From Clostridia bacterium (GTDB lineage: Bacteria; Bacillota_A; Clostridia; Oscillospirales; Acutalibacteraceae), in the NCBI GenBank assembly GCA_017549665.1, contig JAFYUD010000251.1, positions 1-31,588 of the forward strand: a stretch of DNA of 31,588 nt, written 5' to 3'. The notes beneath the pieces are model-generated. The model searched no databases, was not told the DNA's origin, and saw only the letters and a program-made list of their open reading frames with translations. The position numbers and the translations under genes are program-made. Numbering within the stretch: the stretch's first letter is position 1; each line of letters opens with the position of its first letter. Below, one piece after another: positions 15,447-23,597 of the stretch.

Positions 15447-16454
15447 TTATTTTATATGTTCAATATCATAGTTCAGCATCAGTTCTACAAGGGATTCAAA
15501 CGGAATTTTTCTTTTCCAGTTAAGAACTTTTTCTGCTTTTTCGGGATTTCCGAGAAGAGTAACAACATCTGCAGGTCTGAAAAATTCAGGAGAAACTTCA
15601 ACGATTGTTCTTCCTGTTTTTTTGCATATACCTTTTTCGTTTACTCCTTCTCCATGCCATATCAGAGGAATTCCCGCTTTTTCAAATGCTATTGAAGCAA
15701 AATCTCTTACCGAATGTTTTTCACCTGAAGCAACAACAAAACAGTCAGGCTTGTCTTGCTGAAGCATAAGCCACATAGCTTCAACATAATCGCCTGCATA
15801 ACCCCAGTCTCTTTCGGCGTCAAGATTTCCGAGATATAATTTATCCTGAAGCCCGTGCGAAATTGCAGCAGCGGCAGCAGTAATTTTTCTTGTTACAAAT
15901 TCAGGCTTTCTTCTTTCTGATTCGTGATTGAAAAGTATTCCTTCACTGCAGAACATATCATAGCTTTCTTTATAGTTTACTGTAATCCAATGACCGTAGA
16001 GTTTTGATACTCCGTAAGGACTTCTCGGATAGAATGGTGTTTTTTCGGTTTGAGGCATTTCCTGAACAAGACCAAACATTTCGCTTGTAGAAGCTTGATA
16101 AAATTTTGCATCAGGTTTAATATCTTTAATGGCATCAAGAAGTTTTAAAACTCCAGTGCCGTTGACTTCAGAAGTAAAAACAGGTTGAGACCAGCTGAGT
16201 TTAACAAATGACTGTGCAGCAAGGTTATATACTTCATCGGGTGAAGAGATTTTTACGGCACTGCGAAGAGATGATGCATCTGTCATATCGCCGTAAATAA
16301 ATTCAATTTCGTTTGCAAGGTGTTGCACGTTGCCGAGATCATTAGAGCTGTTTCTTCTGATAAGACCGTAAACTTTATATCCTTTTTTCAAAAGAAGTTC
16401 AGCAAGAAATGAGCCGTCCTGACCGGTAATTCCGGTTATAAGAGCATTTTTCAA
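15447..16454 (-). CDS. gmd: GDP-mannose 4,6-dehydratase
   Basis: A 335-residue short-chain dehydrogenase/reductase-type enzyme that converts GDP-mannose to GDP-4-keto-6-deoxymannose, the precursor of GDP-fucose, GDP-rhamnose and related sugars. Visible motifs: NAD(P)-binding TGITGQDGSFLAE (7-19), catalytic STSE (122-125), YGVSK with Tyr147 and Lys151, the Gmd-specific GILFNHESERR, and GNLDAERDWGYAGDYVEAMW. It is slightly shorter than typical members (340-370). The start is TTG at 16454, spaced six bases from GAGGTG. It follows manC by nine bases. No GMER/RMD reductase or Per-type aminotransferase is seen in the operon, so the next step must be encoded elsewhere or done by a neighbour. Confidence 0.9.
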   Translation of the reverse strand: MKNALITGITGQDGSFLAELLLKKGYKVYGLIRRNSSNDLGNVQHLANEIEFIYGDMTDASSLRSAVKISSPDEVYNLAAQSFVKLSWSQPVFTSEVNGTGVLKLLDAIKDIKPDAKFYQASTSEMFGLVQEMPQTEKTPFYPRSPYGVSKLYGHWITVNYKESYDMFCSEGILFNHESERRKPEFVTRKITAAAAAISHGLQDKLYLGNLDAERDWGYAGDYVEAMWLMLQQDKPDCFVVASGEKHSVRDFASIAFEKAGIPLIWHGEGVNEKGICKKTGRTIVEVSPEFFRPADVVTLLGNPEKAEKVLNWKRKIPFESLVELMLNYDIEHIK

Positions 16455-16463
16455 AATGTCACC

Positions 16464-17519
16464 TCACAGTAATTTTTTAAAACCTTTTTCATCTATAAAA
16501 GAGGGGAGAGACGAAAGAAAATCTGTTGATTTTTTTGAATAGATAAGAGTCACATCTGATGTATTAATTACGGTTAAATCTTCAGTTCCTGCCATAACGG
16601 TTAACTTTCCATTACTTATGACGGTGCAGTTTTTGCTGTTTACAGTTAAGCAGTCACCGTTGATTATGTTTTGGTTTTCATCTGCAGGGTAGAGTCTTTC
16701 AATAGCAGACCAAGAACCGATATCATCCCATCCAAATAATCCTTTAATAACTAAAATATCGTTTGTTTTTTCAAGAATACCGTAATCAATCGAAATGTCG
16801 GGCATTAATGAATATAAGTCATCCATCTTTGGAGAATCAAAATTGTTACAAATTGTTTCGGCAATTCCGAAAACATCCGGAAGATATTTCTGGAATTGCT
16901 TAAGCATAAAAGATGTTTTACAAATAAAAATTCCGCTGTTCCAAAGGTAATTTCCGTCAGAAATGAATTCGAGTGCCTTTTGATAATCAGGTTTCTCTTT
17001 AAAATTATCAACTCTGAAAAAACTGTTTTCTGTTTCATAATCAATCTTGATATATCCGAAACCGGTATCAGGTCTTGTTGGCGTTATGCCGATTGTAATA
17101 ATATTGTTGTTATTTTTTGCAACATCAACTGCAGTGCATACGGTTTTTAAAAATGAATTATCATCTGCAATGTAGTGGTCGGCGGGCATAACAATTGAAA
17201 CAGAATCTGCAGATAAAGTTTTTACTTTCATCATTGCAACTGCAATTGCAGGAGCAGTATTTCTCTTATGATTTTCATAAAAGATATTCTCAGCAGGAAT
17301 CTGAGGAGATTGCTCTGCAATGAATTCGGAATATATCTGCTGAGTGAGAACAAAAATATGAGAAGAATCTGTGATTTTTAAAGCTCTTTGAAGAGTAGCC
17401 TGATAAAAAGAAAGGGTATTGTTTAATACAGGCAGAAATTGCTTCGGCTTATCTTTTCTGCTCAATGGCCAGAGTCGGATTCCCGAGCCGCCTGCAAGTA
17501 TTAAAACAGCAGTTTCCAT
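16464..17519 (-). CDS. manC: Mannose-1-phosphate guanylyltransferase
   Basis: A 351-residue nucleotidyltransferase that makes GDP-mannose from mannose-1-phosphate and GTP. It starts with the signature LAGGSGIRLWPLSRKDKPKQF, followed by NTAPAIA, MPADHYI, the product-site NFKEKP, LWNSGIF and the C-terminal FGWDDIGSW. The length matches the single-function class without the C-terminal phosphomannose isomerase domain. ATG start with AGGATAAAAGGAT upstream, six bases after the preceding gene. It supplies the GDP-mannose used by gmd and, through the upstream GT2, for polyprenyl-phosphate mannose. Cytoplasmic. The ManC versus GMP name is a family-level choice. Confidence 0.9.
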   Translation of the reverse strand: METAVLILAGGSGIRLWPLSRKDKPKQFLPVLNNTLSFYQATLQRALKITDSSHIFVLTQQIYSEFIAEQSPQIPAENIFYENHKRNTAPAIAVAMMKVKTLSADSVSIVMPADHYIADDNSFLKTVCTAVDVAKNNNNIITIGITPTRPDTGFGYIKIDYETENSFFRVDNFKEKPDYQKALEFISDGNYLWNSGIFICKTSFMLKQFQKYLPDVFGIAETICNNFDSPKMDDLYSLMPDISIDYGILEKTNDILVIKGLFGWDDIGSWSAIERLYPADENQNIINGDCLTVNSKNCTVISNGKLTVMAGTEDLTVINTSDVTLIYSKKSTDFLSSLPSFIDEKGFKKLL

Positions 17520-17525
17520 ATCCTT

Positions 17526-18227
17526 TTATCCTTTCTTTGTGATTCTGAGATGAAAGAGTCTGAAAAGTAATCTTATATAATCACATATAAATACAAAAAG
17601 TTTTCTTTTTGAAACCCCTTCTGATCTTTGTCTGTAATTTATGGGAACTTCAACAATTTTTAAAGATTTGTATTGGTTTTTCAGATAGAAAAGTGTTTCT
17701 TCGATAACATCAAAATTACTGCATTCCGTAACAATTCCGTCAAGCAATTCTTTTCTGTACATTCTAAAATCGGTTGATACATCTTTTTCGTTGAATCCCA
17801 AAAGAATTCTGTAAGTGTAATTTAATAGTTTTGACATAAAGACTGAGGTGGGAGGATCATCCGTTGTGCCTCCGTCTGCATACCTTGAACCGATCACAAC
17901 ATCCGCACCGTTCAGCATTTTATCATACATTTCGGGAATCTTTGAAATATCCTGAGAATTATCCGCATCTACAACAAGAATACAATTGAATTGCGAAAGT
18001 TCAATTCCCGTTCTGAATGCATCTGCGTAGCCGAATTCTTTTTGTTTTATATATTTGGCGTTATTGATATCGCAAACTTGTTTTGAGTTATCTTCAGACA
18101 TTAATGCATCTATTACCAGAAGCTCGAATCCGATATGTAATGATGAAAGTATTTTATTAAGTTCGGGTAAGAGTATTTGAAGATTACCCTCTTCGTTATA
18201 TGACGGAATAATAACACTAATATTCAT
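17526..18227 (-). CDS. GT2 polyprenyl-phosphate mannose synthase-like
   Basis: About 233 residues of GT-A fold, family GT2: N-terminal ISVIIPSYNEEGNLQ, then VVDADNSQ with the D-x-D metal motif near 87-89, GSRYADGG and STDFRMYRKELLD. The order matches dolichol/polyprenol-monophosphate mannose synthases, which move mannose from GDP-mannose to a polyprenyl phosphate at the inner face of the membrane. The usual VDDxSxDGT segment is altered to VIDALMSED, so donor or acceptor could differ. There is no transmembrane tail. First gene of the operon. I prefer ATG 18227 over GTG 18236 because the purine stretch AAAGTGA fits it better. Pairing with manC and a GT-C transferase supports a lipid-linked sugar route. 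Confidence 0.8.
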   Translation of the reverse strand: MNISVIIPSYNEEGNLQILLPELNKILSSLHIGFELLVIDALMSEDNSKQVCDINNAKYIKQKEFGYADAFRTGIELSQFNCILVVDADNSQDISKIPEMYDKMLNGADVVIGSRYADGGTTDDPPTSVFMSKLLNYTYRILLGFNEKDVSTDFRMYRKELLDGIVTECSNFDVIEETLFYLKNQYKSLKIVEVPINYRQRSEGVSKRKLFVFICDYIRLLFRLFHLRITKKG

Positions 18228-18265
18228 AAATATCACTTTAAAAAATCATTTAAATTTATATTTTA

Positions 18266-18294
18266 ATAATATCATTTAAGATTATTATAATCAA
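18266..18294 (-). promoter_or_regulatory. Promoter of the GDP-mannose operon
   Basis: On the minus strand TTGATT (18294-18289) and TATTAT (18271-18266), 17-bp spacer, with TGA before the -10 box. It is about 39 bp upstream of the ATG at 18227. Confidence 0.6.
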
Positions 18295-18460
18295 GTCTTT
18301 TTTAGATATAATAATTTAAAAAAGTAATTATAATTAATAATTATTGTACACGATTAAACAAATATAAAATAAATTGTATAGTATCTTATTATTTTTTATA
18401 AACAATATACTCATATTTTATTTAAATTATTGATGTAATCATAAACGATGATAAGTTCAG
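18295..18460. other. AT-rich divergent intergenic region
   Basis: The space between the two divergent promoters is very AT-rich with A/T tracts and no gene, repeat or clear operator that I can see. It would be the natural site for co-regulation of the GDP-mannose operon and the rhamnosidase. Confidence 0.35.
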
Positions 18461-18489
18461 TTGAATTTATAAATCGAATATGATAAAAT
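18461..18489 (+). promoter_or_regulatory. Promoter of the GH78-type rhamnosidase gene
   Basis: TTGAAT at 18461-18466 and TAAAAT at 18484-18489, 17-bp spacer, with TGA before the -10 box; about 50 bp before the start codon. Confidence 0.6.
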
Positions 18490-18539
18490 ATTAAAATAGA
18501 CTTACGATTATAAAACTTGAATTTTATTAGGAGGTTTTG

Positions 18540-20870
18540 ATGAATATTCTACAAACAATAATTTCATATCTTGCAATAGCTGCTGCTTTCATCAGTTCTT
18601 TATTTTCATGGGGTGATTCTGCAATGATACCGTATACAAACAATTATAAAATTCCTGACAGCCTTCCTCCATATAGCACTATTTCAACAGAAGAAAAAAA
18701 TAATTGGACTGCAAAATGGATTTGGGATAAAGATAATATTTCAGAAAAAAACGTCTGGATGTGTTTTAGTAAAAAAATAAGTCTTGACAAGATACCCGAC
18801 GAACTTATCGCTGATATTTCAGCTGACTCAAAATACTGGCTTTACATAAACGGAGAAACAGTTGTCTTTGAAGGAAACGTGAAACGTGGACCTGACACAA
18901 ACAGCGGTTACTACGACAGTGTGGATATTGCTCCTTATCTTAATGTCGGAGAAAATAATATTTGTGCTTTGGTATGGTACTGGGATGATGAAACAAGCTA
19001 TTCCTACCGTAGCAGCGGTCAGTGCGGTTTCATTTTTGAAGCTACATACGAAAATATATCCATTATCTCCGACAAAAGCTGGAAGGTGAAAAGAAACACC
19101 GCTTATGTTGACAGTGTTCTTTATCCACCTAATTACAGACTTCCCGAATACAGCATTTATTACGATGCAAGGGAAGAACTTGGTAATTGGATTAATTCTG
19201 ATTATGATACTTCTTCTTGGGAAAACGCAACAGAATATGCTGTTGGAGGAGAAGGTGTTTACGGTAAACTTTTCCCAAGAGGTATACCGTTCTTAAAAGA
19301 TTACGGTCTTAAGGACTATGAGAATTCAAAAAATTATGAAAACTATACTGTTCGCAAGCTTTTTGGTGAAAAAATCACTGTGGATATTCCTTATAATGCA
19401 CAGCTTACTCCGTATTTAAAGATTGTTGCACCTGCAGGAATGAAGATTCGTATAACAACTGAAAACACTTTGATCGGTGCAGTTTCAACAACTTATGTAA
19501 CCAAAGAAGGGGAGCAAGAGTTTGAATCTTTAGGATGGTTCAACGGAGAACATATTACATATAAAATACCGAGAGGTGTCAAGATTCTTTCTTTGAAATA
19601 CCGTGAAACTGGATATAACAGTAATTTCAGCGGAGATTATAAGTGTGATGATGAATTTATGAATTCACTGTGGCAAAAATCGCTTCGTACTCTTTATGTT
19701 ACAATGCGTGATAATTTTATGGACTGTCCCGACAGAGAAAGAGCTCAGTGGTGGGGCGATGTTACAAGTGAAATGATTATGACGATGTATTCAATGGACA
19801 GTAACGCCTATCTTCTTTATCAAAAAGGCGTTGAAGCGATGCTTTCTCACGTTGACGATTCAAGAGTTCTTCAGACTGTTGTTCCGATAAGCGGAGATTA
19901 TTTTGAACTTCCTGTTCAGCAGCTTGCGGGAATTGTCGGTTTTCTTACATACTATGATTATACCGGTGACAAAGCATTTATTGAAAAAGTATATGATGCA
20001 TCAATTGATTATCTTATGCTTTGGGAGATTGGCGAAAATAATCTTGTTGTGCATCGTGAAGGTTCGTGGGACTGGCCTGATTGGGGCAGTAAAGCGGATA
20101 TGACCGCAATTGAAAATGCCTGGTATTTTTATGCTCTATCCGCCACAGAAAAAATGGCTGATATTTTAGCAAAAGAAGGTGATTTATCGTTTGTCAGAGA
20201 AAGAAAAGATGCTGTTTTCAAGGGTTACCAGTCTCTTTGGACTGAAAATGGCTTTAAAAGCAATGATGTAAAAAAGCCGGATGACAGAGCAAATGCACTT
20301 GCGGTTCTGGCTGGTCTTGCAGATAAAGAACAATATAATGTCATAAAAAAAGTTCTTATAAGTACCCATAATTCAAGTCCCTATATGGAGTATTATGTTC
20401 TTGAAGCTCTTTGTAAAATGGGAGAATATGAAGTTGCAAGAGACAGAATAAAAGAAAGATATGACGGAATGATGAGCGAGGATTACTCTACACTCTGGGA
20501 ATTCTGGGATTCCTGGAGAGGTACTAAGAATCACGCATGGAGCGGAGGTCCGCTTGTAATAATGAGCAAATATTTTGCAGGTATTACTCCCGCTGAATCC
20601 GGTTACACAAAAGCTAATATTAATCCTCAGTATAGTTTGTCCGACAGTTTGAATTGCACGGTTCCAAGCGTAAAAGGATTAATTGTTTTGGACTATAAAA
20701 AAGTATCTGAAATTTATAACGTAAATCTTACTGTTCCGCAAGGAATGAAGGCGATTTTATATGTTCCAAAAAATGCATCAGTTAAAGTCAATTCAATTCA
20801 TTACTATCAGAACGGTGAATATGTGACTGATAATTCAGTCGGAGATATTGAAATAATAGAAAAACATTGA
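18540..20870 (+). CDS. Secreted GH78-type alpha-L-rhamnosidase
   Basis: A 776-residue protein with an N-terminal signal peptide (ILQTIISYLAIAAAFISSLFS). Residues ~55-240 are a beta-sandwich like the rhamnosidase N-terminal domain (WLYINGETVVFEG ... IAPYLNVGENNICALVWYW). The (alpha/alpha)6 catalytic domain begins near 365 and has DCPDRERAQWWGD at 395-407, the GH78 hallmark with acidic catalytic residues, then ENAWYFYA, and the C-terminal TLWEFW (Glu654) with NHAWSGGP. It releases terminal L-rhamnose from plant or bacterial glycans and glycosides. No lipobox or anchor, so it is probably released. ATG 18540 follows AGGAGG. It is divergent from the GDP-mannose/6-deoxyhexose operon. Family certain to about 0.85; exact substrate unknown. 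Confidence 0.82.
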   Translation: MNILQTIISYLAIAAAFISSLFSWGDSAMIPYTNNYKIPDSLPPYSTISTEEKNNWTAKWIWDKDNISEKNVWMCFSKKISLDKIPDELIADISADSKYWLYINGETVVFEGNVKRGPDTNSGYYDSVDIAPYLNVGENNICALVWYWDDETSYSYRSSGQCGFIFEATYENISIISDKSWKVKRNTAYVDSVLYPPNYRLPEYSIYYDAREELGNWINSDYDTSSWENATEYAVGGEGVYGKLFPRGIPFLKDYGLKDYENSKNYENYTVRKLFGEKITVDIPYNAQLTPYLKIVAPAGMKIRITTENTLIGAVSTTYVTKEGEQEFESLGWFNGEHITYKIPRGVKILSLKYRETGYNSNFSGDYKCDDEFMNSLWQKSLRTLYVTMRDNFMDCPDRERAQWWGDVTSEMIMTMYSMDSNAYLLYQKGVEAMLSHVDDSRVLQTVVPISGDYFELPVQQLAGIVGFLTYYDYTGDKAFIEKVYDASIDYLMLWEIGENNLVVHREGSWDWPDWGSKADMTAIENAWYFYALSATEKMADILAKEGDLSFVRERKDAVFKGYQSLWTENGFKSNDVKKPDDRANALAVLAGLADKEQYNVIKKVLISTHNSSPYMEYYVLEALCKMGEYEVARDRIKERYDGMMSEDYSTLWEFWDSWRGTKNHAWSGGPLVIMSKYFAGITPAESGYTKANINPQYSLSDSLNCTVPSVKGLIVLDYKKVSEIYNVNLTVPQGMKAILYVPKNASVKVNSIHYYQNGEYVTDNSVGDIEIIEKH

Positions 20871-20917
20871 AGTTTTTATACATATTTTCAATGAATCGTA
20901 TAAAATATCAAAATTGT

Positions 20918-20947
20918 TTGACAATAATATAATTGATATGATATTTT
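20918..20947 (+). promoter_or_regulatory. Promoter of the SDR gene
   Basis: Consensus TTGACA at 20918-20923 and TATTTT at 20942-20947, 18-bp spacer, with TGA before the -10 box. AGGAGG follows just before the ATG at 20973. Confidence 0.55.
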
Positions 20948-20972
20948 AATAGAAAATAAAGGAGGAATAAAA

Positions 20973-21740
20973 ATGAGTAATTTATTTAATCTTGATGGAA
21001 AATTTGCAGTTGTTACAGGTGCATCATCAGGTCTCGGCCGTCAGTTTGCACTTGCACTTGCAAGGGAAGGTGCTAACGTTGCAATACTTGCAAGAAGAGT
21101 TGACAGACTTGAAGAGGTAAAATCTGAAGTTGAGGCTCTTGGCGTTAAATGTATTGCGGTAAAATGTGATGTAGCAGATAACGAAAGTATTAAAAATGCA
21201 GTTGCAGATGTTGTTGCTGATTTCGGCAGAATTGATATTCTTGTAAATAATGCAGGTATTGGCAGCGGTGCTCCTGCAGAATCACAGGAGGACAGTATCT
21301 GGGATTCAACTATCAGAATCAACCTCAGCGGTGTTTATTATGTTGCACGTGAAGTCGGTAAGATTATGATAGAGCAGAATTACGGTAAGATCATCAATAT
21401 CGGTTCAATTCATTCAACTGTTGCAATGGCAGGCAGCCCCATTACTGCATATTGTGCAAGTAAGGGCGGTGTTGAAATGCTTACGAAAGCACTTGCAAAT
21501 GAATGGGCAAAATATAATATTACTGTTAATGCAATCGGTCCTGCATATTTCGAAAGTGAAATGACTGATATGGTTATCAACACTCCTGAGTTTGGTATGG
21601 CTGTTAAAGCTTACTGTCCTATGGGCAGACCCGGCAAAGCGGGTGAGCTCGACGGCGCTCTTGTTTATTTTGCATCTGATGCATCAAGCTACACAACCGG
21701 TCAGCTTCTTACTGTTGACGGCGGCTGGACTACCATCTGA
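20973..21740 (+). CDS. Short-chain dehydrogenase/reductase (SDR)
   Basis: A 255-residue classical SDR: TGASSGLG nucleotide loop (15-22), ARR after strand 2 suggesting NADP(H), NNAG, catalytic Ser in GSIHS, and Y-C-A-S-K. The closest functional group by overall pattern (FNLDGKFAVVTGASSGLGRQFA, late GxPGKAGELDGALVYFASDASSYTTGQ) is gluconate 5-dehydrogenase-like or a sugar/polyol reductase rather than FabG. Next to a rhamnosidase, a sugar substrate is plausible, for example L-rhamnose 1-dehydrogenase of the oxidative route, but no rhamnose-pathway partners are seen. Cytoplasmic, monocistronic, with its own promoter and terminator. Confidence 0.85.
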   Translation: MSNLFNLDGKFAVVTGASSGLGRQFALALAREGANVAILARRVDRLEEVKSEVEALGVKCIAVKCDVADNESIKNAVADVVADFGRIDILVNNAGIGSGAPAESQEDSIWDSTIRINLSGVYYVAREVGKIMIEQNYGKIINIGSIHSTVAMAGSPITAYCASKGGVEMLTKALANEWAKYNITVNAIGPAYFESEMTDMVINTPEFGMAVKAYCPMGRPGKAGELDGALVYFASDASSYTTGQLLTVDGGWTTI

Positions 21741-21752
21741 TTATTTTGTATT

Positions 21753-21790
21753 CCCCATGGAAGCAACTGCTTCTGTGGGGATTTTTCTTT
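21753..21790 (+). terminator. Intrinsic terminator of the SDR gene
   Basis: Stem CCCCATGGAAGC / GCTTCTGTGGGG (12 bp with two G-U pairs) followed by ATTTTTCTTT. Confidence 0.8.
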
Positions 21791-21812
21791 ATTTTTTGAT
21801 TTATTACAGTAC

Positions 21813-21841
21813 TTGAAGAATTTATTATTAAATGTTATACT
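21813..21841 (+). promoter_or_regulatory. Promoter of the ceramidase-like gene
   Basis: TTGAAG at 21813-21818 and TATACT at 21836-21841, 17-bp spacer, with TGT before the -10 box; 28 bp before the ATG, with CGGAGGTC as ribosome binding site. Confidence 0.65.
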
Positions 21842-21868
21842 TAATAAAAATTAATCGGAGGTCATAAA

Positions 21869-23533
21869 ATGAAGAAGTCTATTTTCAGAATCGTTTCACT
21901 TGTTCTTTGTATTTCTCTAACGGTTTCTGCAGTTTCGGTCGGAACTTATGCTGTTCAGGAACAGAGTAATACCACAGTTCAGGAAGAAACTGCCGGAGAT
22001 GGCATTATGAAAGTTTTTTACAATTCTCTTAATGTCATTGTTGAAGGTCTTGTAAAATCCATCTGTGCAATTTATATCAATCCAAAAGATTGGGAAAGTA
22101 TCGATAACTATGATTCCGAAGAAATCGGATTTATGCCGGGCAGAGAAACATATCAGACTTCAGCAGCAGAAAACAATGTCTGGAAGCTCGGATATTCAAA
22201 AAAGAGCATTATTCCCGATGATATTGACAGCGGTAAATATAATCTTGGCAGGGATTTGCTCAACAAATATGCCGAGGGTGTTTACGACGATCAGTGTATT
22301 CGTGTTGCAGTAATCGATGATAACAGCGGTGAAGGAGCAGTTGTGCTTGGTGCAATAGATTCTCTTGGTGTTACTTCTACCGACATAAGAACAATCCGAA
22401 AAGCTGTTCTCGAATATTGTGAAACCGAAGGTATTGAGGTTGCAAGCATCAATATCAGTGCAACTCATGCACATTCAGCACTTGATACCCAGGGTGTCAG
22501 CACAGAATTCTTCAGAAAACTTTTTGGAGCATTCTGGTGTAATCTTATTGGTTTTAACGGAACAATGGCAGGTCTCGAAACTGCTGAGTCATTCAAACAG
22601 CATTTTATCGGTGTTTCCGTTGAAGCGATTAAAGAAGCTTTCGGTAATATCGAAGAAGGAAAGCTTTATTTTTCTTCGATTGATATGAGCGAACATTTCA
22701 AAGACAAACGAGGTCTTATTTCCAAAGAAGATATTCCCGAAACAGCGAGCTTTAAATTTGTTCCTGCCTCCGGCAAACCTGCAACATATATCAGCGATAT
22801 AACCTGTCACGCTACATCTTTCAGCGCAAGCAACGGACTTGTAGGTTCTGATTATATCTACTATGCTGATGAATATATAAAAAACACCGACGGCGGTAAT
22901 TTTATAATGATTCCCGGTGCAGTCGGTCAGATTTCTCGTGATATTGAAGTTGACACAACAGGTATGACTGAATATGAAGAAAAAGGCGCGAGCGCTAGAA
23001 AACTCGGACAGCTTGTGGGTGAAAAAATTGTTGCTGCCGAATATGATACAGAACTTTCACCTGTTATAAATGTTAAACACAGAGAGCTTTTTATCGTTCC
23101 CGAAAACAGTATTCTTACTCTTGCCTGTGAAATCGGACTTGTTAATAATAAGATTTTTTATAACGGAACCGTTTTCAAAGAGTACTGTATGGCAACAGAG
23201 ATGGGTTATCTTGAATTTGGCAACAAAATTGCTCTTGCTCTTTTCCCGGGTGAGCTTTATCCCGAAGTTTTCTGGGACGATGAGATAACAGGCGGAGCTG
23301 ATTGGGACGGTACAGAGTGACCTTATGACAGTCTTTCGACTGCAGTTGATGGAATTACAACTTATGCTGTAAGCCTTACAAATGATGCTATCGGTTATGT
23401 ACTTACCGATAATAATTTTGCATTTATGGGTCATATAATCGGTGACGGAATTGCCGACGAAACACTTTCTGTTGGCAAACACATCGGTTCATATCTTGTT
23501 ACTGAATATTTAACTCTTATTGAATCTCTTTAA
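21869..23533 (+). pseudogene. Secreted neutral-ceramidase-like protein with in-frame TGA
   Basis: A signal peptide (SIFRIVSLVLCISLTVSAVSVGTYA) leads a domain like neutral/alkaline ceramidase (PF04734-type): NISATHAHS with His200 and His202, DITCHATSF with His314, then SDYIYYADEY and MIPGAVGQISRD. Such enzymes release fatty acids from ceramides; other amide substrates are possible for this divergent bacterial group. A TGA at 23318-23320 stops translation at residue 484, but the frame continues without further stops for 70 codons (PYDSLSTAVDG ... LTNDAIGYVLTDNNF ... ADETLSVG) to TAA 23531-23533. These are typical C-terminal family residues, and GTE-W-PYDSL would be the expected Trp position, so a single TGG-to-TGA change explains it. 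The product is either a shortened, perhaps unstable protein or a very recent pseudogene. Confidence 0.7.
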
Positions 23534-23540
23534 TAAAAAG

Positions 23541-23585
23541 GCCAACCGCTTAGAATGCATATCGCATTAAACGGTTGGCTTTTGA
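23541..23585. terminator. Shared bidirectional terminator
   Basis: Stem GCCAACCG / CGGTTGGC at 23541-23548 and 23572-23579 with an inner AATGC/GCATT pairing, A-rich on the left and TTTTGATTT on the right; it lies between the convergent ceramidase-like and symporter remnants. Confidence 0.8.
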
Positions 23586-23597
23586 TTTGAAAATCAA

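Noticed and set aside
23318..23320. UGA recoded as tryptophan (alternative genetic code) or selenocysteine
   Set aside because: Several intact genes here (manC, SDR, GH110-type, GH78-type, pflB) end in TGA, and no selenocysteine insertion hairpin is evident after this codon. A nonsense mutation is simpler.
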